NCBI RefSeq assembly: GCF_000712075.1
Contig: NZ_JONW01000005.1
Span: 1,059,001 to 1,123,000 of the forward strand
DNA: 64,000 nucleotides
Source of the DNA: Caulobacter sp. UNC358MFTsu5.1
Lineage (GTDB): Bacteria > Pseudomonadota > Alphaproteobacteria > Caulobacterales > Caulobacteraceae
Direction: 5' to 3'
Positions 17,505 through 26,518 of this stretch are shown here, one piece after another. The position numbers and the translations under genes are program-made. Positions within the stretch are counted from its first letter, which is position 1. Every line of letters starts with the position of its first letter. The notes under the pieces are model-generated. The model made no database searches. It had not been told where the DNA came from and saw nothing but the letters and a program-made list of their open reading frames with translations.

Positions 17505-19202
17505 ATGACCATGTGGAAACGGCTTGCGACGCGTCTCGCGATGCGCCCCCTGGCGCGCCTTGGCCACGACGAGCGCGGGGCGATCGCCGTGCAGTTCGCG
17601 CTGCTGCTGATCCCCATCGCCATCCTGACCTTCGGCCTGATCGACCTGAGCCGGACCAGCGTCCAGAAGCGCCAGCTGCAGGACGCCCTCGACGCCGCGA
17701 CCCTGATGGCCGCCCGCTCGACCGCGACCACCGACGCGGCCCTGGACACCGTGGGCGACGCCGCCCTGGCCACCGAGATGGCCGGCCTGGGCGTGGCCCT
17801 GGGCCCCAGCAACTCGACCTTCGCCCTGGGCCCGAACAACACCGTGGTCGGCACGGTCCAGAACGTCACGATCAAGCCGATCATCGCCAACCTCTGGAGC
17901 ACCGGCGACAAGACCATCACGGCCGGCTCGACCGTGATGCGCTCGGTCAACAAGCTGGAAGTGGCGCTGGTGCTGGACAACACCGGCTCGATGGGCAGCA
18001 CCCTGAACTCGGGGACCAAGAAGATCGACGCCCTGATCACGGCGTCCAAGTCGCTGGTCGACGTCCTGGCCGCCGCCGCGGCCCGGGCCAGCGAGACCGA
18101 CGCGGTCAAGATCAGCGTCGTGCCGTTCTCGATGACCGTGAACGTCGGCTCGACCTATCAGAGCCAGACCGCCTGGCTGTCGGGCAAGATGCCGGCCACC
18201 GGCTACGGCACGGACGTGTTCGCCACCAACCAGAACCGCTTCACCCTGCTGTCGAACCTGGGCCTGACCTGGGCCGGCTGCGTCGAGAGCCGGCCCGCGC
18301 CCTACGACGTCACCGACGACGCGCCCAGCAGCTCGACCCCCGCCTCGATGTTCGTGCCGTTCTTCGCGCCCGACGAGCCGGACGACAACACCGTGGGCGT
18401 CAACCAGTCCAGCACGACGCGCTATCGCGACGCCCGCACCCAGAACACCTCGTATCCGATCGAGAACAACTGGCTGCCCGACGGGGTCTCGCCCAGCGGC
18501 ACCTCGGCCACCGCCTGGACCAGCCGCTCGACGCCGATCGCCAAGTACGGGACCAGCAACAAGAACAACGTCCTCAGCGTGGCCAAGAGCGGGACCGACT
18601 ACGGTCCCAACGCCGGCTGCGGCCTGACCAGCGTGATGCGCCTGACCAATGTGCGCACCACCACCCAGCGGGACCTGGTCAAGGCCAAGCTCGGCCAGAT
18701 GATCGCCGACGGCAACACCAACGTCGCCATGGGCCTGGCCTGGGGCTGGCACACCCTGTCGAAGAACGCGCCGTTCGCCGACGGCGTCGATCCGACCACC
18801 AGCGCCGGCAAGAAGACCACCAAGGTGATCGTGCTGCTGACCGACGGCGACAACACCAACGACACCGTCAACAACCCGAACAACTCGATCTATACGGGCT
18901 ACGGCTACATCGCCCAGGGTCGCCTGAAGAACGCCAGCGGCGTGGCCCTGACGGCCAGCTCGACGGCCACCAATCGCCGCGACGCGATCGACGCCCGCGA
19001 AAAGTTGCTGTGCCAGAACGCCAAGGACAAGGGCGTGGTGATCTACGCCATCGGGGTGGGCGTCTCGGATCACTCCAAGGGCATCCTGCAGCAGTGCGCC
19101 ACCAAGCTGGACATGTACTACGACGTGACTAGCGCCGATCAGCTGACCTCGGTGTTCAACACCATCGCCGGCTCGATCCAGAACCTGCGGATCACGAAAT
19201 AG
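17505..19202 (+). CDS. TadG-like pilus-assembly/secreted protein with vWA domain
   Basis: About 565 residues. The N-terminal DERGAIAVQFALLLIPIAILTFGLIDLSR is the TadE/TadG-type prepilin-like membrane segment, with a glutamate before the hydrophobic stretch. A von Willebrand A domain begins near VALVLDNTGSMGS (MIDAS-like DxTxS) and includes VIVLLTDGDNTN. TadG proteins assist Flp/Tad pili at the envelope, but this copy stands alone without other tad genes, so its role may differ. The ATG at 17505 is preferred over a TTG 6 bases upstream. A good terminator follows immediately. Confidence 0.8.
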   Translation: MTMWKRLATRLAMRPLARLGHDERGAIAVQFALLLIPIAILTFGLIDLSRTSVQKRQLQDALDAATLMAARSTATTDAALDTVGDAALATEMAGLGVALGPSNSTFALGPNNTVVGTVQNVTIKPIIANLWSTGDKTITAGSTVMRSVNKLEVALVLDNTGSMGSTLNSGTKKIDALITASKSLVDVLAAAAARASETDAVKISVVPFSMTVNVGSTYQSQTAWLSGKMPATGYGTDVFATNQNRFTLLSNLGLTWAGCVESRPAPYDVTDDAPSSSTPASMFVPFFAPDEPDDNTVGVNQSSTTRYRDARTQNTSYPIENNWLPDGVSPSGTSATAWTSRSTPIAKYGTSNKNNVLSVAKSGTDYGPNAGCGLTSVMRLTNVRTTTQRDLVKAKLGQMIADGNTNVAMGLAWGWHTLSKNAPFADGVDPTTSAGKKTTKVIVLLTDGDNTNDTVNNPNNSIYTGYGYIAQGRLKNASGVALTASSTATNRRDAIDAREKLLCQNAKDKGVVIYAIGVGVSDHSKGILQQCATKLDMYYDVTSADQLTSVFNTIAGSIQNLRITK

Positions 19203-19234
19203 AAAAGGCTCGGAGCGCTGCTCCGGGCCTTTTT
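19203..19234 (+). terminator. Rho-independent terminator of the TadG-like gene
   Basis: The stem GGCTCGGAGC/GCTCCGGGCC (one mismatch) is followed by TTTTT and begins right after the stop codon. Confidence 0.85.
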
Positions 19235-19260
19235 CTCTCGATCCGCCTACCCACAACATC

Positions 19261-19389
19261 CGTCATCCCGGGCCTTGTGCTCGGGATTCCTCTGTCCGAC
19301 GCGAGTGCGGAGGGGTGGCGCGCCAGCGCGCCATTTCACTTCACTTGCAAGCTGAACCGGGGGTCCCGGGCACAAGGCCCGGGATGACG
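19261..19389. repeat. Inverted-repeat element, family 2 (GTCATCCCGGG ends)
   Basis: The outer arms CGTCATCCCGGGCCTTGTGC and GCACAAGGCCCGGGATGACG are perfectly complementary over 20 bases and bound a 129-bp element. It lies between convergent genes ending at 19202 and 19445. Confidence 0.9.
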
Positions 19390-19444
19390 GTGCAGGGGGA
19401 CGGACTCGGAGCGACCGAACGATCTCGGACCCGAGTCCCACAGC

Positions 19445-20380
19445 CTAGGCCAGCTTGATCTCGCGCAGGCGCTGCTGGAGGAAGGCGTCGGCGGTGATCG
19501 GCTCGGGATAGCGGTCCGGGTTCTCTTCCGTGACGCAGCTGGGCAGGGTCTTGATCAGGTAGTCCGACGCGAAGTGCAGGAAGAACGGCGTCGAATAGCG
19601 CGGCACGTTGCGGCGCTCGGGCGGCGGGTTCTGCACGCGGTGGATGGTCGAGGGCAGGACGTGGTTGGTCAGGCGCTCCAGCATGTCGCCGATGTTGATG
19701 ACGATGCAGCCCGGCGGCGGGTTGATCGGCAGCCACTGGCCGTCGCGGTCCAGGAGCTCCAGCCCGCCCTCTTCCGCGCCCATCAGGAGGGTGATGGTGT
19801 TGATGTCGCCGTGGGCGCCGGCCCGTACGCCGGTGGCGTCCTTGGGGATCGGCGGATAGTGCAGCAGGCGCAGCACGCTGTTGCCGTCCTTGACGGTCGG
19901 GTCGAAGAAGTCGCGGCCCAGGTCCAGATAGGTGGCGATGGCCTTGAGCACCCGCACGCCCAGGCTGTCGAGCGCGCCGTACAGCCAGCCGACATTGTGG
20001 TGGAAGCTGGGAATCTCGGCCGGCCAGACGTTGTCGGCCATGTTGGCGCGGAACGGGTGGCCGGGCGGCAGGTCGCGGCCGACGTGCCAGAATTCCTTCA
20101 GGTCGTGATGGGTGGCGCCCTTGGCGGTCTCGATGCCGAACGGGATGTAGCCGCGCGAGCCGCCGGTGGCGCCGGCGTACTGCTTCTTGGTCTCCTCCGG
20201 CAGGGCGAAGAAGCCCTTGGCGTCGGCGATGGCCGCGTCGATGCGGGCCTGGTCCAGGTCGTGGTCGGAGACCACCGCGAAGCCGTAGCGCTGGAACGAC
20301 GCGCCCAGCTCCTGGGCGAACCTGTCGAAATCCTTCGAGTACAGGGTGAACGAGACGGGTTCGATGGCGGATGCGGACAC
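19445..20380 (-). CDS. 2-oxoglutarate/Fe(II)-dependent oxygenase, isopenicillin N synthase family
   Basis: A 311-residue enzyme with the double-stranded beta-helix signature: iron ligands in AGAHGDINTITLL (HxD) and STIHRVQNP (second His), and the co-substrate motif RYSTPFF (RxS). The N-terminal DIOX_N portion contains FGFAVVSDHDL-like text (YGFAVVSDHDLDQARI). The family includes isopenicillin N synthases, ethylene-forming and flavonoid-type oxygenases; the substrate cannot be predicted and real penicillin synthesis is unlikely without partner genes. The gene is single, convergent with the TadG-like gene and divergent from the OmpA lipoprotein. Confidence 0.85.
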   Translation of the reverse strand: MSASAIEPVSFTLYSKDFDRFAQELGASFQRYGFAVVSDHDLDQARIDAAIADAKGFFALPEETKKQYAGATGGSRGYIPFGIETAKGATHHDLKEFWHVGRDLPPGHPFRANMADNVWPAEIPSFHHNVGWLYGALDSLGVRVLKAIATYLDLGRDFFDPTVKDGNSVLRLLHYPPIPKDATGVRAGAHGDINTITLLMGAEEGGLELLDRDGQWLPINPPPGCIVINIGDMLERLTNHVLPSTIHRVQNPPPERRNVPRYSTPFFLHFASDYLIKTLPSCVTEENPDRYPEPITADAFLQQRLREIKLA

Positions 20381-20577
20381 GGGCGTGGGCCTCGATATTT
20401 AGTAAGAGCGGACTTACTACACCGGCAGCGCCCCGGCGCGAAGTCCCGTTCATGCTGGCGTCATGCGCGCTGTTGGAACTTGACCATTGGCGATGCGTTC
20501 AGCCTCGCAATCGTTCAAGACGCCAAGGATCACGGGCGATACCCCAGGATCAAGGCCGCAAGAGGGAAAAGATCGAG

Positions 20578-21255
20578 ATGATGAAGAAGACCGCGCCCTG
20601 GATCGCGCTGGCGGGCGCCGCCGCCCTGACCGCCGCCTGCACCACCACCGATCCCTATACCGGCATGCCCGTGCGCAACAACACGGGCACAGGGGCCCTG
20701 ACGGGCGCCGGCGTCGGCGCGGTCCTGGGCTACCTGACCAACACCAACAGGGGCGAGCAGGGCCGCAAGAACGCCCTGATCGGCGCGGGCATCGGCGCCC
20801 TGGCCGGCGGCGCGGTCGGCAACTACATGGACCGTCAGCAGGCCGACTTCCGCCGCAGCCTGGAAGGCTCGGGCGTGATGATCCGCCGCAACGGCGACCA
20901 GATCGTGCTGATCATGCCCAGCGACGTGACCTTCGCCGTCGACAAGTCCGAGGTCCAACCGCAGTTCACTCGCGTGCTCGACGACGTGGCCCGCACGCTG
21001 AACGCCTATCCGCAGACGACGATCGACGTGGTCGGCCACGCCGATTCCAGCGGTCCGGACGACTACAACCAGACCCTGTCGGAACGCCGCGCCAGCGCGG
21101 TCGCCGCCTATCTGACGAGCGCCGGCCGGGTCCTGCCCGACCGCGTCTTCGTGGCGGGCCAGGGCGAGCGCCAGCCGATCGCCAGCAACGACACCGCCGA
21201 GGGCCGCGCCCAGAACCGCCGGGTGGAGATCATCCTGCGGCCGCTGACGAAGTAG
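20578..21255 (+). CDS. OmpA-family outer-membrane lipoprotein
   Basis: A 225-residue lipoprotein. The signal sequence ends in the lipobox LTAAC, so the cysteine is lipidated. A glycine-zipper region (about 35-85, GAGVGAVLGYLTN, GAGIGALAGGAVGNYMD) is followed by an OmpA peptidoglycan-binding domain with TTIDVVGHADSSG and NQTLSERRASAVAAYL. It would tether the outer membrane to the wall. The start at 20578 (ATGATG) follows AGAGGGAAAAG. It is of the Pal/YiaD type rather than the porin OmpA. Confidence 0.9.
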   Translation: MMKKTAPWIALAGAAALTAACTTTDPYTGMPVRNNTGTGALTGAGVGAVLGYLTNTNRGEQGRKNALIGAGIGALAGGAVGNYMDRQQADFRRSLEGSGVMIRRNGDQIVLIMPSDVTFAVDKSEVQPQFTRVLDDVARTLNAYPQTTIDVVGHADSSGPDDYNQTLSERRASAVAAYLTSAGRVLPDRVFVAGQGERQPIASNDTAEGRAQNRRVEIILRPLTK

Positions 21256-21271
21256 GGCTGCGACAACGGCC

Positions 21272-21349
21272 GGGGACATGCCCTTGCGACGTGTCCCCAA
21301 CCGCCTGGCGCCGTGCGAGCTCTGGGGACACGCCCAAGGGCATGTCCCC
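21272..21349. repeat. Paired palindromic repeat, family 1 (copy D)
   Basis: Inverted units at 21272-21297 and 21324-21349 lie between the convergent stops of the OmpA lipoprotein (21255) and comM (21359). The left unit carries a GCGAC variant at its centre. Confidence 0.88.
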
Positions 21350-21358
21350 GGCCCCGGC

Positions 21359-22915
21359 TCAAAACACTCCGGCCGCCCCGCTCAGCGCGTTCGTCCGCCG
21401 GTGGGCCAGGGCCTCGGCCACGTGCACGCGCTTGACGCCGGTCGCGCCTTCCAGGTCGGCGATGGTGCGGGCCAGGCGCAGGACGCGGGTCCAGCCGCGG
21501 GCGCTGATCTGGCCGGCCTCGGCGGCGCGGGCCAGCAGGCCGCGCCCGGCCTCGTCGAGATCGGCGATCTTCTCCAGGAAGCGCCCCTCGGCCCGGCCGT
21601 TCAGGGCGTCGGCGCCCACCGGCGCGCTTCCCAAGTCATGGGCCATCGCCTCGGCCCGCTCCTGCTGCAGCCGCCGGGCGCGGGCCACGCGGGCGGCGGC
21701 CTCGGCCGTGCCTTCCGTGGGCGGCGGCAGGGCCAGGTCGGCGGCGGTGACGGCCGGCATGTCGATCGCCAGGTCGATGCGGTCCATCAGCGGCCCGCTG
21801 ACCCGGCCCTGATAGTCGCGCAGGCAGCGCGGAGCCTTGCCGCACGCCCCGCGCCCGGCCCCGCCGTGGCCGCAGCGGCAGGGGTTCATCGCCGCCACCA
21901 GCTGCACCCGGGCCGGATAGCGGACGTGGGCGTTGGCCCGGGCCACCATCACCTCGCCGGTCTCCAGCGGTCCGCGCAGGCTGTCCAGGGCCTGGACCCC
22001 GAACTCGGGCAGCTCGTCCAGGAACAGGACGCCGTTGTGGGCCAGGGACACCTCGCCCGGCTTGGCCTTCAGCCCGCCGCCGGTCAGGGCCGCCATCGAG
22101 GCGCTGTGGTGCGGGGCGCGATACGGCCGGGCGCGGGTCAGGGTCCCCTTGGCGATCAGCCCGGCCACCGAATGGACCATCGAGGTCTCCAGCAGCTCGT
22201 GCGAGCTCAGGGGCGGCAACAGCCCCGGCAGCCGCTGGGCCAGCATCGACTTGCCCGAGCCCGGCGGGCCGCAGAACAAGAGGTTGTGCGAGCCGGCGGC
22301 GGCGATCTCCAGCGCCCGCTTGGCGTGCTCCTGGCCCTTGACGTCGCACAGGTCGCGGACCGCCTCGCCCTCCACCACCGGACCCGGCGACGGGGCCGAC
22401 AGGATCTGGCCACCCCGGAAGTGGTTGATCAGGGCCACCAGCGAGCGCGGGGCCAGGATGCGCGTGCCGCCGGCCCAGGCCGCCTCGGGCCCGCAGGCCT
22501 CGGGGCAGATCAGGCCCAGGTCCATCGCCCCGGCGGCCATGGCGGCGGGCAAGGCCCCGGCGCAGGGCGCGATCCGTCCGTCCAGGGACAGTTCCCCCAT
22601 CGCCGCCCAGCCGTCCAGCGCGTCGATCGGGATCACGCCCATGGCGGCCATCACGGCCAGGGCGATCGGCAGATCGTAGTGGCTACCTTCCTTCGGCAGG
22701 TCGGCCGGGGCCAGGTTGGCGACGATGCGCTTGGGCGGCAGGGACAGGCCCAGGCCGGCGAATGCTCCGCGCACCCGCTCCTTGCTCTCGGCCACCGCCT
22801 TGTCGCCCAGACCGACGATGACCATGACCTGGGCGCCGCCCGTCAGCTGCACCTCGACGTCGACCCGGCGCGCCTCCACGCCCTCGAACGCCACCGTGAC
22901 GACCTTTGCCGCCAT
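21359..22915 (-). CDS. comM: ComM/YifB-type AAA+ ATPase (Mg-chelatase-like)
   Basis: A 518-residue protein of the YifB/ComM family. An N-terminal Lon-protease-like fold (ANLAPADLPKEGSHYDLPIAL) precedes the AAA+ core with Walker A GPPGSGKSM, Walker B VLFLDELPEF and a C-terminal Mg_chelatase_C part. A CxCG-type cluster (MNPCRCGHGGAGRGACGKAPRC) is present. ComM promotes branch migration of recombination intermediates during natural transformation in other bacteria. The ATG at 22915 is preferred; an ATG at 22942 would add nine residues. A LexA-type box 66 bp upstream suggests DNA-damage induction. Confidence 0.92.
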   Translation of the reverse strand: MAAKVVTVAFEGVEARRVDVEVQLTGGAQVMVIVGLGDKAVAESKERVRGAFAGLGLSLPPKRIVANLAPADLPKEGSHYDLPIALAVMAAMGVIPIDALDGWAAMGELSLDGRIAPCAGALPAAMAAGAMDLGLICPEACGPEAAWAGGTRILAPRSLVALINHFRGGQILSAPSPGPVVEGEAVRDLCDVKGQEHAKRALEIAAAGSHNLLFCGPPGSGKSMLAQRLPGLLPPLSSHELLETSMVHSVAGLIAKGTLTRARPYRAPHHSASMAALTGGGLKAKPGEVSLAHNGVLFLDELPEFGVQALDSLRGPLETGEVMVARANAHVRYPARVQLVAAMNPCRCGHGGAGRGACGKAPRCLRDYQGRVSGPLMDRIDLAIDMPAVTAADLALPPPTEGTAEAAARVARARRLQQERAEAMAHDLGSAPVGADALNGRAEGRFLEKIADLDEAGRGLLARAAEAGQISARGWTRVLRLARTIADLEGATGVKRVHVAEALAHRRTNALSGAAGVF

Positions 22916-22980
22916 AGGGATTCCGCCCCTTTGTCCACCCATTTATCCACAAGCCAAGCATGGCCGTTGGAGCGGAGCAA

Positions 22981-22995
22981 GAACGAAAAACGAAC
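22981..22995 (-). promoter_or_regulatory. LexA (SOS) box upstream of comM
   Basis: GAACGAAAAACGAAC reads GTTC-N7-GTTC on the comM strand. This is the direct-repeat LexA site known for alphaproteobacteria. It is 66 bp upstream of the comM start and within reach of a promoter. Confidence 0.72.
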
Positions 22996-23044
22996 GTTTC
23001 AGGAAAGTGTGACGATTCAGTCGTCTAGAAGTAGTTCCTAATCC

Positions 23045-23992
23045 TCAGGTAGAGCTTAGTTCGGCGATCCGATCCCAGAGGATCGCCGCGGCGTCGGCGC
23101 CGCCGAACCGCTTCAGCTGCTGGGCGCCGGTCGGCGAGGTGACGTTGATCTCGGTCAGGTACTCTCCGATCACGTCGATGCCGACGAACAGCAGGCCGCG
23201 CTTCTTCAGCTCCGGGCCGATGATCGCGCAGAGCTCCAGGTCGCGCGCGGTCAGGTCCACGGCCTCGGCCCGGCCGCCCACCCGCAGGTTGGACCGCACC
23301 TGGCCGGCGGCCGGCACGCGGTTGACCGCGCCCACCGGCTCGCCGTGCACCAGCAGGATGCGCTTGTCGCCCTTGCTCACGGCCGGGACGAATTTCTGGG
23401 CGATCACCTGCTCGCGGCCGATCATGGCGTGCAGTTCCAGAAGGGCGTCCAGGTTGGGGTCGTCGGCCAGCAGCCGCGCCACGCCCGAGCCGCCGCCGCC
23501 GTAGAGCGGCTTCAGCACGATGTCGCCGTGCCGGGCGCGGAAGTCGTAGATCGCCTCGTGGTCGCTGGTGATCAGGGTCGGCGGCTGGACGCCCGGGAAG
23601 TCGGTGACGAACAGCTTTTCCGGCGCGTTGCGCACCTCGGCCGGATTGTTCACCACCAGGGTGTGGGGGTGGACCTTCTCCAGGAAGTGGGTGGCGGTGA
23701 TGTAGGCCATGTCGAACGGCGGATCCTGGCGCATCAGCACCACGTCGACGTCGTCCTTCATGTCCAGGATCACGGTCTCGCCCAGCTCGGCGTGGGCGCC
23801 CTGGGTCTTGGTCAGCTTCAGCGGCTGGGCGCGGGCGAACACTCGGCCGTCCTCCATCGACAGCTTGTCGGGCGTGTAGAACCACAGCTTGTGGCCGCGT
23901 TGTTGCGCTTCCCACATCATGAGGAAGGTGGTGTCGGTTTCGATGTTGATCCCCAGCACGGGGTCCATCTGGACGGCGACTCTCAGCGACAT
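23045..23992 (-). CDS. gshB: Glutathione synthetase
   Basis: A 315-residue ATP-grasp ligase joining gamma-glutamylcysteine and glycine. The start [30 protein letters not shown] and the block [13 protein letters not shown] (ATP-binding loop) are diagnostic, as is [17 protein letters not shown] near the end. Length is normal. It lies upstream of comM on the same strand with a 129-bp gap that contains the comM LexA box. Glutathione links functionally to the KefF/KefC pair at the left of the window. Confidence 0.95.
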   Translation of the reverse strand: MSLRVAVQMDPVLGINIETDTTFLMMWEAQQRGHKLWFYTPDKLSMEDGRVFARAQPLKLTKTQGAHAELGETVILDMKDDVDVVLMRQDPPFDMAYITATHFLEKVHPHTLVVNNPAEVRNAPEKLFVTDFPGVQPPTLITSDHEAIYDFRARHGDIVLKPLYGGGGSGVARLLADDPNLDALLELHAMIGREQVIAQKFVPAVSKGDKRILLVHGEPVGAVNRVPAAGQVRSNLRVGGRAEAVDLTARDLELCAIIGPELKKRGLLFVGIDVIGEYLTEINVTSPTGAQQLKRFGGADAAAILWDRIAELSST

Positions 23993-24102
23993 GGGGACTC
24001 CGGACGGGCTTGGATCGACTTGGGGGATCGGCTTGGGCGGCGCGGGAGGTCCCGCGCCGCGATTGCCTAGTTAAGGCGGCCCGGCCGCGAATGCGAGGGG
24101 CG

Positions 24103-24675
24103 TCAGGCCGTTGCGCCGCGCCGGCGCGTCGTCACGGCCAGCAGGATCGCCGAGACCAGGAAGTAGAACGCCCCGAACGCGGCGTAGGGCGCGACGACGG
24201 CGATGGCCGGCATGGCGGGCGCGGCGGCGCTCTTGATGAAGAAGCCGCCGGCCAGGGCCGACTGGGCGCCGCTCAGCACCATCGCCCACTGGGCGCCGTA
24301 GGTCCGCCAGCGGCGCACGCCGACGGCCAGCTGCAGCAGGCCGGCCAGCACCGCCCAGACGCCGAACAGCACCAGCACCAGGCGCGGATCGATCCGCAGG
24401 GCGGCCAGCACGCCCAGCGCCACCGCGGCGCTGACGGCGGTATTGAGGGCCTGGGGGATGTTGGCGCGGAAGCCGCCGTTGGCCTGGGCGTCCCGGGCGT
24501 TCGCGAAGGCGTCCCAGGCCGGATAGAGCACCAGCAGGACCCCCGCCGCGACGGGATTGGCCACGCCGATCGCGAAGGCGGCCGCCACCCAGGCGGCGGC
24601 CACGACGGCGCGAAGGAGATAGTAGCGCACGAGCGCGCCGGCGTCGGTGCGCGAGGAGGAGGTGTTGTTGGCCAT
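24103..24675 (-). CDS. DUF308/HdeD-like multi-pass membrane protein
   Basis: A 190-residue protein with about six hydrophobic helices: YYLLRAVVAAAWVAAAFAIG, AAGVLLVLYPAWDAFA, AALRIDPRLVLVLFGVWAVLAGLLQLAVG, and three more. The repeated pairs of helices around a short R-x-W loop resemble the DUF308/HdeD family, linked to stress tolerance in other bacteria. It is divergent from an OhrR-like repressor, with three palindromes between them, so it is probably the repressor's target. Confidence 0.68.
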   Translation of the reverse strand: MANNTSSSRTDAGALVRYYLLRAVVAAAWVAAAFAIGVANPVAAGVLLVLYPAWDAFANARDAQANGGFRANIPQALNTAVSAAVALGVLAALRIDPRLVLVLFGVWAVLAGLLQLAVGVRRWRTYGAQWAMVLSGAQSALAGGFFIKSAAAPAMPAIAVVAPYAAFGAFYFLVSAILLAVTTRRRGATA

Positions 24676-24714
24676 GCTGGCCTCCGTCAGGGCTGGGGTC
24701 GCGGGATTGCATCA

Positions 24715-24741
24715 ATGTCGCGACATTTGATGTCGCGACAT
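24715..24741. promoter_or_regulatory. Two tandem ATGTCGCGACAT palindromes
   Basis: Perfect 12-bp palindromes at 24715-24726 and 24730-24741, 15 bp apart start to start, lie in the divergent promoter region between the DUF308-like gene and the OhrR-like regulator. Likely operators for that MarR-family protein. Confidence 0.75.
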
Positions 24742-24786
24742 ATGAGTTGACCTAGCCGGTCCACGCGACCCCTGTCGAGTCATTAT

Positions 24787-24798
24787 TTGTCACGACAT
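24787..24798. promoter_or_regulatory. Third, weaker operator-like site TTGTCACGACAT
   Basis: It matches the ATGTCGCGACAT palindrome at 10 of 12 positions and lies 45 bp before the regulator's start codon, suiting autoregulation. Confidence 0.55.
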
Positions 24799-24842
24799 AT
24801 ATTTTCACGCTAAGGCGAAGGGCGCTTCCCAGGAGTCCACCC

Positions 24843-25304
24843 GTGTCGAACACCGACCGCGCCCTCACGCTCGACGACCAGCTCTGCTTCTCCTTGTACG
24901 GGGCGAGCCTGGCGATCAACCGCGCCTACAAGCCGCTGCTCGACGCGCTGGAGATCACCTATCCCCAGTACCTGGTGCTGGGCGCGCTGTGGGAGGTCGA
25001 CGGCCAGAGCGTCGGCGCGATCGCCGAGCGCCTGGGCCTGGACTCCAGCAACGTCACGCCCCTGGTCAAGCGCATGGAGGCGGCCGGCTTGCTGTCGCGC
25101 CAGCGCAATCCCGACGACGAGCGCCAGGTGGTGGTCAGCCTGACCGACCACGGCCGCGACATGCAGGCCCGTAGCACGTGCCTGGGCCAGACCCTTTTCG
25201 CCTCGGCCGGGATGAGCGTCGAGCGGCTGATCCAGCTGAACAAGGACGTGCAGGCCTTCCGCGACTCGGTGGCGCGGTTCGTGGCCGAGCGGCCGGAGCA
25301 CTGA
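24843..25304 (+). CDS. OhrR-like MarR-family transcriptional regulator
   Basis: A 153-residue winged-helix protein. The N-terminal LDDQLCFSLYGASLAINRAYKPLL carries the reactive cysteine at the position of the peroxide-sensing Cys in OhrR. The core ITYPQYLVLGALWE, VGAIAERLGLDSSNVTPLVKRMEAAGLL and NPDDERQVVVSLT is typical OhrR. OhrR repressors respond to organic hydroperoxides and usually control ohr. No ohr gene is adjacent; the divergent neighbour is a membrane protein. The start is GTG at 24843. Confidence 0.82.
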   Translation: MSNTDRALTLDDQLCFSLYGASLAINRAYKPLLDALEITYPQYLVLGALWEVDGQSVGAIAERLGLDSSNVTPLVKRMEAAGLLSRQRNPDDERQVVVSLTDHGRDMQARSTCLGQTLFASAGMSVERLIQLNKDVQAFRDSVARFVAERPEH

Positions 25305-25308
25305 GGTC

Positions 25309-25335
25309 GGGGACACGCCCTTGCGGCGTGTCCCC
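25309..25335. repeat. Solo palindromic unit, family 1 (copy E)
   Basis: A single 27-base unit (GGGGACACGCC...GGCGTGTCCCC) begins 5 bp after the regulator stop, with no inverted partner nearby. Perfect arms and position suit a terminator-like hairpin. Confidence 0.85.
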
Positions 25336-25426
25336 GGCCGCCAGGTTGACGTCGCGGCCCGCTTGAACGGCCGGGCGGCCGGGCCCACGCTCGTTTCGAG
25401 GAAACGCTCACAGCGAGGCCAAGCCC

Positions 25427-26434
25427 ATGAAAGCCATCCAGATCGCGGCCCCCGCCGGCCTCGACGCCCTGCGTCTGGTCGACCTGCCCGAGCCGGGCCC
25501 GCCGGGACCGGGCGAGATCCTGGTCCGCGTCCGCGCCAGTTCGCTGAACTATCACGACTATCTGGTGGCGCTGGGCGGCATCCCGACCGCCGACGGGCGC
25601 ATCCCGATGTCCGATGGGGCCGGCGAGGTGCTGGCGGTGGGCGAGGGCGTGACGGGCTTCGCGGTCGGCGACCTGGCGGTCTCGACCTTCTTCCCGCGCT
25701 GGCTGGACGGCGAGGCGCCGGACGACGGCTTCGTCGGCGTGCCGGGCGACGGGGCCGACGGCTACGCCCGCGAGCGGGTGGTCGCCCCGGCCACGGCCTT
25801 CACCCGCGCGCCCCAGGGCTGGGACCCGGCCGAGGCGGCGACGATCACCTGCGCCGGCGTGACGGCCTGGCGCGGCCTGGTCGCCGACGGCGCGCTGAAG
25901 GGCGGCGAGACGGTGCTGGTGCAGGGCACGGGCGGGGTGTCGATCTACGGCCTGCAGATCGCCAAGGCCTTCGGCTGCACGGTGATCGCCACCTCGTCGT
26001 CCGACGAGAAACTGGAGCGGCTCAAGGCCCTGGGGGCCGACCACCTGATCAACTACAAGTCCGAGCCCGAATGGGGCAAGGCGGCGCGCAAGCTGACCGA
26101 CGGCCGGGGGGTGGACCACATCCTGGAGATCGGCGGGGCCGGCACCCTGCCGCAGTCGATCGTGGCGGCGCGCAACGGCGGCCACATCGCCCTGATCGGC
26201 GTCCTGGCCGGGGTGGCGGGACCGGTGCCGACGGTGGCCATCATGGGCAAGCAGCTGAAGGTGATCGGCCTGACGGTCGGCAGCCGCCGCCACCAGCTGG
26301 ACCTGGTCCGCGCCATCGACGTGGCGGGCTACCGTCCGGTGCTGGACCGGCGCTTCCCGCTGGAACAACTGGCCGACGCCTTTCGCCACCAGGCCTCGGG
26401 CGGCCACTTCGGCAAGATCGTGGTGGATATCTGA
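25427..26434 (+). CDS. NAD(P)-dependent medium-chain alcohol dehydrogenase / quinone-reductase-like
   Basis: A 335-residue medium-chain dehydrogenase. The N-terminal GroES-like domain (PGPGEILVRVRASSLNYHDYL) lacks the cysteine ligands of zinc alcohol dehydrogenases, and the Rossmann domain starts VLVQGTGGVSIYGLQIAKAFG. This zinc-free pattern fits the quinone oxidoreductase/crotonyl reductase side of the family. It would reduce or oxidise a small carbonyl or alcohol with NAD(P)H. Substrate unknown. It stands alone, 122 bp after the OhrR-like gene. Confidence 0.82.
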   Translation: MKAIQIAAPAGLDALRLVDLPEPGPPGPGEILVRVRASSLNYHDYLVALGGIPTADGRIPMSDGAGEVLAVGEGVTGFAVGDLAVSTFFPRWLDGEAPDDGFVGVPGDGADGYARERVVAPATAFTRAPQGWDPAEAATITCAGVTAWRGLVADGALKGGETVLVQGTGGVSIYGLQIAKAFGCTVIATSSSDEKLERLKALGADHLINYKSEPEWGKAARKLTDGRGVDHILEIGGAGTLPQSIVAARNGGHIALIGVLAGVAGPVPTVAIMGKQLKVIGLTVGSRRHQLDLVRAIDVAGYRPVLDRRFPLEQLADAFRHQASGGHFGKIVVDI

Positions 26435-26438
26435 GGAC

Positions 26439-26516
26439 GGGGACATGCCCTTGCGGCGTGTCCCCAGCCGCGAGCTCCGCGCCAGGACATGGGGACACGC
26501 CCAAGGGCATGTCCCC
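26439..26516. repeat. Paired palindromic repeat, family 1 (copy F)
   Basis: Inverted units at 26439-26465 and 26491-26516. It occupies nearly the whole gap between convergent stops at 26434 and 26519. Confidence 0.9.
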
Positions 26517-26518
26517 GG

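Noticed and set aside
22946..22954. TTATCCACA, a DnaA-box match, upstream of comM
   Set aside because: Only a single copy was seen, with no cluster around it; one 9-mer match is not evidence of DnaA control.
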